Below, one piece after another: positions 7,617-14,203 of a stretch of DNA of 36,278 nt. The notes below the pieces were generated by a model. The model saw only the letters and a program-made list of their open reading frames with translations. It was not told the origin of the DNA and made no database searches. Numbering within the stretch: the stretch's first letter is position 1; every line of letters starts with the position of its first letter. The stretch is from Clostridiales bacterium (GTDB lineage: Bacteria; Bacillota; Sulfobacillia; CADDZV01). The stretch covers positions 1 through 36,278 of the forward strand of contig CADDZV010000011.1 of NCBI GenBank assembly GCA_902812875.1. Direction: 5' to 3'. Both the position numbers and the translations under genes were made by a program.

Positions 7617-8177
7617 TTAAAGCTTGCGATCAAGCCGCCGGCCGCGTGCAGGCGGCAGGGGGGAGTCCCCATTGGGCCCGTATTGATGCGATTTTTGCAA
7701 GGACGTCAGGATGCGGAGATAAAAGTTCGTGTATTCCAGTCGCTGCTTCAGCAACGTGGCGTTGATGGCGTTGGAACGGGCAATCCGCCCGATCACTGGT
7801 TCCAGTGCCGCCTGGATGCGGCGGACCTCGTTTTGTTCCGCTGGTGCCAGATGCGGAATAATAGCGGAAATTGCCAGGCGGGCAGGGTCCATGCCCAGCG
7901 CGCTGGCAAGCTTTTGTTGGATCAGTTTTTGGCGGCCTTCGAGCTGCCGCGCCTGGGTACTCAGGGCCTCCTCGACGCCCACCGCCGCCTCCAGGCGGGC
8001 CAGATCGGCGCCGTTGACAGCTTCCTGGACATCCTGGCTGGCGGCTGCCAGCCGCGGCAAAAGCGCCTCCAGGTCGTGGAGCCAATCCAAAAGCTCCTGG
8101 ATGTACTCCGGATGGTCGCGAAGCCCGGCTTCGCTGGGCAGCCGAGTCTCTGAGTGCTGGTTCAAGGTTTTTGCCAC
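7617..8177 (-). CDS. flgN: FlgN-like export chaperone
   Basis: A 186-residue helical protein between flgM and flgK, the usual place of FlgN (PF05130). FlgN binds the C-termini of FlgK and FlgL before export. Helices with heptad-like Leu spacing run from about residue 20 to 90, and the segment near 130-155 (ALEPVIGRIARSNAINATLL) fits the C-terminal FlgN helix. The start is uncertain: GTG at 8177 has a weak AGGCGG upstream, while a TTG three codons later has GGGTGG at 8 nt. An earlier in-frame ATG lies inside flgM and is unlikely. Confidence 0.75.
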   Translation of the reverse strand: MAKTLNQHSETRLPSEAGLRDHPEYIQELLDWLHDLEALLPRLAAASQDVQEAVNGADLARLEAAVGVEEALSTQARQLEGRQKLIQQKLASALGMDPARLAISAIIPHLAPAEQNEVRRIQAALEPVIGRIARSNAINATLLKQRLEYTNFYLRILTSLQKSHQYGPNGDSPLPPARGRRLDRKL

Positions 8178-8190
8178 CCGCGGCTTCCGC

Positions 8191-8532
8191 CTACTTGATG
8201 CGGTCAGCCAAGTTACGGCCAATCATCTGCTCGGCGATGTCGGCGGCCGGCACGTGGTAGCGGCCAGCGGCCACCTGTTCTTTCAAGGCCGCAACCTTGT
8301 CAGCCCGCACGTCCGGGAGGCTCTTGATGGCTTCTTTTACCTTGGCTACCTCGTGTGCCAAGCTTGAAACGTCTACCTGGTCGGACTGGGGCTTCACGGC
8401 GGTGGCCTTGTTCCGTGGGCGTTTATCTGTGCCCACGTTTTCGGCCGCGCCCGTGCGCCCCGCCGCGTCTACCGTTGTCTGGCGGCTGTACTCGCGGATG
8501 ACCTGGTTGATCTCGGTCTTGGAAATCATCAT
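8191..8532 (-). CDS. flgM: Anti-sigma-28 factor FlgM
   Basis: A 113-residue protein with a FlgM domain (PF04316) at about residues 52-107: a DQVDVSSLAHEV segment, then the helices KEAIKSLPDVRADKVAAL and YHVPAADIAEQM. FlgM binds FliA and blocks late transcription until the hook is complete and FlgM is secreted. The N-terminal half is polar and disordered-looking, as usual. It starts with two ATG codons; AAGGAGG is 12 nt upstream of the first. A strong sigma-28 promoter precedes it, which gives feedback control. flgN, flgK and flgL follow. Confidence 0.92.
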   Translation of the reverse strand: MMISKTEINQVIREYSRQTTVDAAGRTGAAENVGTDKRPRNKATAVKPQSDQVDVSSLAHEVAKVKEAIKSLPDVRADKVAALKEQVAAGRYHVPAADIAEQMIGRNLADRIK

Positions 8533-8571
8533 TTCGTTCTGGCACCTCCTTGCGGTGCACTCCCAGCCGTT

Positions 8572-8599
8572 CTATCGGCAACAGGCCCTGTTACGTTAA
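8572..8599 (-). promoter_or_regulatory. Sigma-28 (FliA) promoter of flgM-flgN-flgK-flgL
   Basis: Minus strand TTAA (8596-8599), 16-nt spacer, then GCCGATAG (8572-8579). This closely matches the sigma-28 consensus TAAA - about 15 - GCCGATAA. It lies in the 113-bp gap between flgG and flgM, 39 bp before the flgM start. I saw no intrinsic terminator for the upstream operon in this gap, so read-through into flgM is also possible. Confidence 0.8.
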
Positions 8600-8645
8600 G
8601 CCGCCGGGCTATCATCGGCCTCCGCAGAAATGATACACGTAAAAT

Positions 8646-9431
8646 TCAGCGCCCGAGCTCGTTGGCCTTCTGGATCATCTCGTCCGCCACGCCGAGCGCG
8701 CGGGCTGATATCTGGTAAGCCCGTTCGGCCATGAGAGCGGAAACCATCTCCTCACCCATATCGACGTTGGACTGCTCGAGCTGGCCCTGTACGACGGTGG
8801 TGGCAGGAGCGGTGGCAGCCGTAGGTGCCCCGGAAGCCTGGGTCGCGTGCCACAAGCCGTCGGCTCCCATCGAAAGACCCTGCTCGTTGACAAACTGGAC
8901 GAGGGCGAGCTGCCCCGCATTGTGGACTTGACCCTGGGCGTCGGTGTACGTAATGGTGCCATCCGTACCCACCGTGGGAGCGCCCACGATACCTGCGAGC
9001 GTGACCGGAGCCGGTGCGGCACCAGGGGCCGCAAGCCCGAGAACGAGATGGCCGTTGCCGTCGGTGAGCTGGTAGTTCCCGTCGATGGCGAAATTGCCGG
9101 CGCGGGTGTAGGCCGGCTGGCCCTGGGCGTCCTGGACGACAAAATAGCCCAAACCGACGATGGCAAAGTCGTACGGTTCGCCAGTAGGCACCAGGGAACC
9201 CGGCAAAAAGACCCGGCTTGGAACGGCCGGCGGTGCGCCCGGGCCGACCGCCAGGGCCGCTGCGCCGGTGGGGTCGTTCCCAAGATTATTCATGTAGTCG
9301 GCAACCGCAAAGGCGGCGCGCGCTTTCTTGAAGGCCGGTGTGGACAGGTTCGCCACGTTGTCGGCCACGACGTCAAGCACCCGCTGCTGTGCTTCCAGCC
9401 CCGACTGGGCATTCCATAGTGCTACCTGCAC
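8646..9431 (-). CDS. flgG: Flagellar distal rod / basal-body protein, FlgG type
   Basis: A 261-residue rod/hook family protein. It has the N-terminal rod domain (VLDVVADNVANLSTPAFKKA, close to the usual NNxANxxTxGFK but with Ser-Thr-Pro-Ala), a central YFVVQDAQGQPAYTRAGNF segment (FlgE/F/G_C) and a C-terminal helix with SNVDMGEEMVSAL. It is the second of two paralogues in tandem, corresponding in position to B. subtilis flhP. The GTG at 9431 is chosen because AAGGAG, which spans the flgF stop codon, is 8 nt upstream. A GTG three codons earlier overlaps that ribosome site. It is the last gene of the long early operon. FlgF versus FlgG naming is by order. Confidence 0.8.
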   Translation of the reverse strand: MQVALWNAQSGLEAQQRVLDVVADNVANLSTPAFKKARAAFAVADYMNNLGNDPTGAAALAVGPGAPPAVPSRVFLPGSLVPTGEPYDFAIVGLGYFVVQDAQGQPAYTRAGNFAIDGNYQLTDGNGHLVLGLAAPGAAPAPVTLAGIVGAPTVGTDGTITYTDAQGQVHNAGQLALVQFVNEQGLSMGADGLWHATQASGAPTAATAPATTVVQGQLEQSNVDMGEEMVSALMAERAYQISARALGVADEMIQKANELGR

Positions 9432-9443
9432 GGCGACCACTCC

Positions 9444-10190
9444 TTATACCCGGCCAACGTCGTTGGTGGCCTTTTGCAGAGTCTCGTTTTCCGCCTGGAC
9501 GGCCTGGGCGCTGGCCTCGTAAGCCCGCAGGGCGGTGAGAAGGTCAACCATGCCGGCGGTTTCGTCCACGTTGGAGGACTCCAGCATCCCCTGCCGGACC
9601 TGGGCCCCGGCCAGCGGCGGCAGTGGCACGGTACTCTGGAACATGGTGCCGGCCAGCTGGTGCAAGGTGGCACCGTTGCCGGGGTCGACCACGAGGAGCC
9701 GGCCGGCCGGCTTGCCGTTACTGGTGATGGTGCCATCCGGGGCAACGTCAAAGTTTTCGCCGCCGACGGTAATGGGGCCGTTTTCCCCCTGGACGAGGTA
9801 GCCGTCCTGGGTGACGAGGCGGCCCTCGGCATCGACACCAAAGTTGCCTTGGCGGGTGTAGGCCATGCCCTGGGGCGTTTGTACCGCGAAAAACCCGTCC
9901 CCGAGGATCGCCAGGTCGGTGGGGACGCCGGTGTTCTGGTAGGGCCCCGGGCTGAGGTCGAAAACGGTGGCCGCGGCGGCCACACCCGTACCCATGAGGC
10001 CGGTGAAGGTCCCGGGAGCGGTCGTGCCGTAAACGCTCTGGCTTACCAGGACCTCCGGGAACGACATCGCCTCCGGGTCGGCTGCCCGGAAACCCGGGGT
10101 GTTGATGTTAGCCAGGTTATTCGTGAGCACGTCGGCCCGGAACTGGTTCACCCACAGCCCAGATGCCGCTGTATAAAGTCCGCGGATCAC
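9444..10190 (-). CDS. flgF: Flagellar rod / basal-body protein, FlgF type
   Basis: A 248-residue rod/hook family protein with N-terminus MIRGLYTAASGLWVNQ, the motif NNLANINTPGFRA, a central GFFAVQTPQGMAYTRQGNF segment and a C-terminal helix after LESSNVDETAGMVDLL. It builds part of the rod that crosses the cell wall. It corresponds in position to B. subtilis flhO, in tandem with the FlgG-type gene. The start is GTG with AAGGAGG 7 nt upstream. It follows the small hypothetical gene by 21 bp. Confidence 0.82.
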   Translation of the reverse strand: MIRGLYTAASGLWVNQFRADVLTNNLANINTPGFRAADPEAMSFPEVLVSQSVYGTTAPGTFTGLMGTGVAAAATVFDLSPGPYQNTGVPTDLAILGDGFFAVQTPQGMAYTRQGNFGVDAEGRLVTQDGYLVQGENGPITVGGENFDVAPDGTITSNGKPAGRLLVVDPGNGATLHQLAGTMFQSTVPLPPLAGAQVRQGMLESSNVDETAGMVDLLTALRAYEASAQAVQAENETLQKATNDVGRV

Positions 10191-10211
10191 GATGCCACCT
10201 CCTTTTGGTTC

Positions 10212-10547
10212 TCATTCCACGATGATGTCGAGATGCCCGCCCACCGGCCCGGGCGGTGGTGATGCCGCCGGCTGGTTTTGTCCGGACGCGGGCGAAGCCG
10301 CCGCCTTTGGCGGAGACTTGACGGGGTGGCGCTTTCTGCCCCGGGCATCCGCCTGCGGTTTTTTGCCGTTGACCGGTTTTTCGGGGCGAGCCTCCTGGCG
10401 CACTCGCTCGGTGCGCTCGGTGACTTCCGCCTGCTCCCGGCCTGCCTGTACTGGGGCCACCAGTTGATTTTCCGAGGCCGGCCGTACACGATTCACTTCG
10501 GGTGCGTTCTTGATGATGCCCTGCCAGTCCAGCGGAGTGACCACCAC
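10212..10547 (-). CDS. Small hypothetical protein between fliA and flgF
   Basis: A 111-residue protein with no domain I can name. It has a short hydrophobic start (VVTPLDWQGIIKN), a long charged, Arg/Lys/Pro/Gln-rich middle (about 20-95) that looks disordered, and a hydrophobic end (HLDIIVE). The start is GTG with a strong AGGAGGT site 8 nt upstream that overlaps the end of fliA, so it looks expressed and coupled. From memory, small proteins with a similar D/EWQ start and a hydrophobic C-terminal tail occur at this place in other clostridial flagellar clusters, but I could not check this. The basic low-complexity core could be an export substrate or regulator; no function is claimed. Confidence 0.7.
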   Translation of the reverse strand: MVVTPLDWQGIIKNAPEVNRVRPASENQLVAPVQAGREQAEVTERTERVRQEARPEKPVNGKKPQADARGRKRHPVKSPPKAAASPASGQNQPAASPPPGPVGGHLDIIVE

Positions 10548-10557
10548 AAGTCACCTC

Positions 10558-11337
10558 CTAGGCGTAGACTTCCTTGTGTTTCGTGAGTTTTCCCCGTAGA
10601 CGCATGATCGCCTTGGTATGAAGTTGCGATACCCGCGACTGCGAGACCCCCATCACTTCCGCGATCTCCTTGCCGGTGAGCCCTTCGTAGTAATACAGGC
10701 TCACGACCAGACGTTCTTTTTCCGGCAGGGTATCGATCGCTTCCGCCAACAGGCGCTTGAGGTCGTGCTCTTCGGCCACGGCCACCGGGTCCGGAGACGA
10801 GGTGTCCTCCACGGTTTCCATCAGATGCACCGGCTCGGAGCCGTCCTCACTGCCTACCCAGACCTCGTCCAGGGAGACCATGGCAAACGAAGCCATCTGC
10901 AGATGCAAGTGTTCGAGCTCCTCGCGGGAGATGCCCAGGTATCCTGCCACCTCGTCTTCGGTGCCGGGGCGGCCGAGCGCGGCCTCGACCGCCGCATAGG
11001 CCTCCTCAACCTCACGCGCCCGCCGCCGCAGGGAATGCGGTATCCAGTCGAGTGACCGCAACCCGTCAAGCATGGCCCCGCGGATGCGGGCAAGGGCATA
11101 GGTTTCGAACTTGATGCCCCGCTCGGGCTCAAACCGCTCCACGGCGTCGATCAGTCCGAGGATGCCCCAGTTGTAAAGGTCGTCCGGGTCGACGTGCGGG
11201 GGTAAGCCCACGGCCAGGCGGCCAGCCACGTACTTGACCAGGGGTGCATAACGCATGATGAGGTCTTCTCTCGCCTGCGGGGACCGATGTTTTTTGTACT
11301 CGACCCACAGGTCGGGGTGATGTTCTGGCATGGCCAT
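10558..11337 (-). CDS. fliA: RNA polymerase sigma factor for flagellar genes, FliA/SigD (sigma-28)
   Basis: A 259-residue sigma-28 of the FliA/WhiG family. Region 2 spans about 20-95 (APLVKYVAGRL, LYNWGILGLIDAVERFEP, FETYALARIRGAMLDGLR). Region 3 includes the family mark WIPHSLRRRAREVE at 98-111. Region 4 is at about 200-250 with the helix-turn-helix LTGKEIAEVMGVSQSRVSQLHTKA. It directs RNA polymerase to flgM, fliD and fliC promoters seen in this window. The ATG at 11337 has GGGGG 8 nt upstream; a long in-frame extension overlapping the PilZ gene is spurious. It lies 19 bp after the PilZ gene in the early operon, as expected for the hierarchy. Confidence 0.95.
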   Translation of the reverse strand: MAMPEHHPDLWVEYKKHRSPQAREDLIMRYAPLVKYVAGRLAVGLPPHVDPDDLYNWGILGLIDAVERFEPERGIKFETYALARIRGAMLDGLRSLDWIPHSLRRRAREVEEAYAAVEAALGRPGTEDEVAGYLGISREELEHLHLQMASFAMVSLDEVWVGSEDGSEPVHLMETVEDTSSPDPVAVAEEHDLKRLLAEAIDTLPEKERLVVSLYYYEGLTGKEIAEVMGVSQSRVSQLHTKAIMRLRGKLTKHKEVYA

Positions 11338-11356
11338 CGTCCGTACCCCCTTTTGC

Positions 11357-12073
11357 TTACAGCCGCCCGGACCGGCGCCGGGCCTGTTGCTCTTGCCAGA
11401 CAAGGCGCACAATCGCTTCCAGGTCACGCGAGCTGACCTGGGCAAAACGCACGCCATACTGTGTGCCCTGCTTGGCCAGCGGCCGCACCGCCCGTACCAC
11501 TTCCCCGGTCGCGTGCACGAACCTTCCGGCCGGCAAGGCAATTTCCAAGTCGATCCGGGTGCCGGAGCCGAGGTGGTGGTCTGTCTGGAGCAGGATTCCG
11601 CCACCGCTCATGTCGACGGTAACCCCGGATAGCAGGCGACTCCCGCTGGCATACGCCACTCCCAGGCCCGGAATCGCTGGCCCCGGCGGCAGCCCCGTTG
11701 AGTCCAGCACCGCAAATACAACCGGCAGGCTGATCGCAAGGCGGAAGAAAAGCCGCCGCTGGCCGCGCCAGTGCCTCGCCGGTCGTGCCAGTGCCAAAAG
11801 TGGCACGCCGGACACCCGCCGGTCCTTGACCGTGGTTTCCCAGCGGTAGATGCCAAGCCTGTCCGGCTGTTCTACGGTTACCGCTTCGCCCTGGTCCAAA
11901 ACAACCAGCTGGCCCCGCCGTATGGGCATGGCCACCCACACCAGGCCTTCGGTCATGTCCTCCACATGGGTGACAAACGTTCCCTGATGGCGGCCGGCCG
12001 CCACGTTTAAAAACATGCGAGTGCCAATGCTCACCGGGGGACTACCCGCGACCCAGGCACCACCCTCATCCAT
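11357..12073 (-). CDS. PilZ domain c-di-GMP receptor (YcgR/DgrA-like)
   Basis: A 238-residue two-domain protein. The N-terminal half (about 10-100) fits the YcgR-type beta-barrel. The C-terminal PilZ domain starts with RRLFFR (R107 to R111 gives the RxxxR motif) and has DMSGGG at 154-159 (the D/NxSxxG motif), so both c-di-GMP-binding motifs are intact. In YcgR and DgrA/YpfA, c-di-GMP binding lets the protein act on the stator or switch and slow the motor. The ATG at 12073 has AGGTG 5 nt upstream and overlaps the flhG stop by 8 nt; a 54-codon extension upstream is an out-of-frame shadow of flhG. Its place between flhG and fliA and the riboswitch upstream of the operon make a motility brake the likely role. 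Confidence 0.9.
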   Translation of the reverse strand: MDEGGAWVAGSPPVSIGTRMFLNVAAGRHQGTFVTHVEDMTEGLVWVAMPIRRGQLVVLDQGEAVTVEQPDRLGIYRWETTVKDRRVSGVPLLALARPARHWRGQRRLFFRLAISLPVVFAVLDSTGLPPGPAIPGLGVAYASGSRLLSGVTVDMSGGGILLQTDHHLGSGTRIDLEIALPAGRFVHATGEVVRAVRPLAKQGTQYGVRFAQVSSRDLEAIVRLVWQEQQARRRSGRL

Positions 12074-13025
12074 GGGAGTCACCTGCCGTAATGGCCGCCA
12101 AAAGGCGGCGCCAGAAACCCCCGGTCCCGCCGCTCTTGGCGGGCTCCGGAGGCAGCGCCGGGCTTTTCGCACCGGCCAGGAAATGACTCCACAGCCAGCT
12201 GCCAGCCAACCCGGCCGCCAGTGCGGCGATGGCACGGGCGGCGGGCGCCTGGGGAGCGAACTCGACCAGGGGTGCGTGGGCCCGTACCGCCTGCGGTACC
12301 GCCGGGTCTGCCGGTATATGCCCCAAATAGACAGGCTTCGTGCCGAGATAACGGCTGCAAACGCTGGACAGGTGGGAGTAGGACTGCTCCGCCTCCTCGC
12401 GGGACCGCGCCTGGTTCATGACCAGGCCGACCAGGCGGTCCTGTAGCCCGACCGCCTTCATGAGAGCGTAGGCGTCGGTCATGGCCGTGGGCTCCGGGGT
12501 GGTGACCACCACCACGTAATCTGCCGACCGGACGAACGTGAGCACCTGCGGATGAATCCCGGCCCCGGTATCGACCAGGACCAAATCGAACCCCTGGCTG
12601 AGCTTTTCCAGGCTGTGCATCACCCGCCGCACCGCCGCGGGGCCAAACGCCGCCAGGTCGGACAGGCCAGCGCCCCCGCTGACAAGCCCGAGGCCGGCTG
12701 GGCCGTAATACACCGCCTCCTCCAGCGTGCATTCTCCGGACAGCACATGCCCGAGATGGAAGCGCGGGGAACTCCCGATGAGTACTTCCACGTTGGCAAG
12801 CCCCAGGTCCGCGTCCAGAAGAAGGATGCGACGGCCCTGGCGTGCCAGGCTGATTCCTAAGTTGAGCGAAACGTTGCTTTTGCCCACGCCGCCTTTGCCG
12901 CCCGTGACGGCCAACACCGGCGTGCGGGAGCCGCGGAGGCGGCCGCGGCCTTCTTCGGCCGCTTTGCGGACAGCCTCCTGTGCCCGGACCAAAGCCTCCT
13001 CAAGATGGGTTTCCTGCAAACTCAT
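12066..13025 (-). CDS. flhG: MinD-like ATPase FlhG (YlxH), flagellar number/placement
   Basis: A 319-residue ParA/MinD-type ATPase. The deviant Walker A motif KGGVGKS is at 44-50, DADLGLANVEVL at 71-82 and VDTGAG near 150. FlhG controls flagellum number and site and stimulates the FlhF GTPase. The N-terminal helix (1-30) lacks a clear DQAxxLR activator motif; the nearest match is AQEAVRK at 15-21. The C-terminus has a Trp/Leu-rich amphipathic stretch (LAGSWLWSHFLAG), a plausible membrane-targeting sequence. It starts in an ATGA overlap with flhF and is followed by the PilZ gene in an 8-bp overlap. Confidence 0.92.
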   Translation of the reverse strand: MSLQETHLEEALVRAQEAVRKAAEEGRGRLRGSRTPVLAVTGGKGGVGKSNVSLNLGISLARQGRRILLLDADLGLANVEVLIGSSPRFHLGHVLSGECTLEEAVYYGPAGLGLVSGGAGLSDLAAFGPAAVRRVMHSLEKLSQGFDLVLVDTGAGIHPQVLTFVRSADYVVVVTTPEPTAMTDAYALMKAVGLQDRLVGLVMNQARSREEAEQSYSHLSSVCSRYLGTKPVYLGHIPADPAVPQAVRAHAPLVEFAPQAPAARAIAALAAGLAGSWLWSHFLAGAKSPALPPEPAKSGGTGGFWRRLLAAITAGDSHG

Positions 13026-14173
13026 GCCCCATCACCACTTTCTGGCCAGATCCTCCGCAAAAACCATTGGGCATCTGCCAGCTCGAGGTCTTCCGGTACG
13101 TCCTGACCGGTGCAGAGATAATGCACCGGCCGTCTCACCGTAAAGAGAACGTCCAGGAGTCCACCATAGCGGGAAACCTCGTCAAGCTTCGTAAAGCAAA
13201 AACCGTTGAAATTGACCCGGTCATATGCCTTGCACTGGGCCAAAAGTTCTTCGCGGTCCGTGGGAGCCGCCAGCACCAAAAGCGTCATGTCGGGCTGGGC
13301 GGCTGCGAGCAGCGATTTCAGGGCCGCCATCGCCCGCACGTCCCGGTGGTTGTGGCCGGCCGTATCGATTACCAAAAGCTCTGCCACTGCCAGCTCGCGG
13401 ACGGCACGGCCCATCTCGTCGGGTGAGGAGGCCGCCAAGGCAGGCACCCCGAGGACGCCGGCATAAGCCTGCAGCTGTTCCTGGCCGTAAACGCGGAAGT
13501 TGTCTGCCGTTATAAAGGCGGCCCGCCGTCCTTCCAGCACGGCCTGTGCCGCGAGTTTGGCTGCTGTGGTAGTTTTGCCGGCCCCGGTCGGCCCGACCAA
13601 AGCCACCACCCGGCGGTGGCCGGGCGCCACCGGAGCAGGCGGCAGGCAGAGGTTTCGGAGGGCCTGTCCCATACCTTTTACGGAGGCATCCCCCAGGGCT
13701 ACCGCCGCGTCCACCCAGGCGGAAGCCGCGGCGGAAGACATGCCTGCGGCGACGAGCCTGTCCTGCAGACCATTGGTGGGCCGGGGAGCCGCACCAGTGC
13801 CGGGAATCCCGGCCTCGAGTGTGGTGAGGCGGCGGCGGAGACGACCGGCCCCGAGGACGGGGTGAGAAAACGCCGGCACCGCATCGGCCGCCACCGGGGT
13901 CGCAACGGCGGCACTCACAGGAGCAGCCGGGGCCTTGATACTGACTGGCGGGGCCCTCCCGGGCGTGGGAGCAGGCGTAAAAGCCGTCTTCACCGCGGGA
14001 GCGGGCTCGTCCGCCGCCGCAAGCACCTCCACCCACGGCCGGCCAAACCAGCCGCGGATCCCCGGTCCCCGTACACGGCGGGTGTGCAGGATCACGGCCT
14101 CCTGTCCCATGGCCCTGCGTATCATCTCCACCGCCTCCGGCATTCCTTTTGCCAAAAACTTCTGTACCTTCAC
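13022..14173 (-). CDS. flhF: SRP-type GTPase FlhF
   Basis: A 383-residue GTPase of the SRP/FtsY family. The N-terminal B region contains the typical MKVQKFLAKGMPEAVEMIRR start and a Pro/Ala-rich linker (about 55-105). The N domain is at about 110-180 and the G domain from 187. The nucleotide motifs are GPTGAGKTTT (194-203), DNFR (224-227), DTAG (270-273) and TKLD (328-331). FlhF recruits early flagellar parts to the membrane site and works with FlhG. The start is GTG with AAGG 7 nt upstream. It follows flhA by 30 bp and overlaps flhG by 4 bp. Confidence 0.95.
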   Translation of the reverse strand: MKVQKFLAKGMPEAVEMIRRAMGQEAVILHTRRVRGPGIRGWFGRPWVEVLAAADEPAPAVKTAFTPAPTPGRAPPVSIKAPAAPVSAAVATPVAADAVPAFSHPVLGAGRLRRRLTTLEAGIPGTGAAPRPTNGLQDRLVAAGMSSAAASAWVDAAVALGDASVKGMGQALRNLCLPPAPVAPGHRRVVALVGPTGAGKTTTAAKLAAQAVLEGRRAAFITADNFRVYGQEQLQAYAGVLGVPALAASSPDEMGRAVRELAVAELLVIDTAGHNHRDVRAMAALKSLLAAAQPDMTLLVLAAPTDREELLAQCKAYDRVNFNGFCFTKLDEVSRYGGLLDVLFTVRRPVHYLCTGQDVPEDLELADAQWFLRRIWPESGDGA

Positions 14174-14203
14174 GCCCCGACCTTCCTTCCGCCTTCCCGG
14201 AGC

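Noticed and set aside
8600-8645. Terminator after flgG
   Set aside because: Only short 4-bp complements are present and no T-run follows.
11338-11604. N-terminal extension of FliA
   Set aside because: It overlaps the PilZ gene in another frame and shows no sigma-factor homology; the ATG at 11337 has a good ribosome site.
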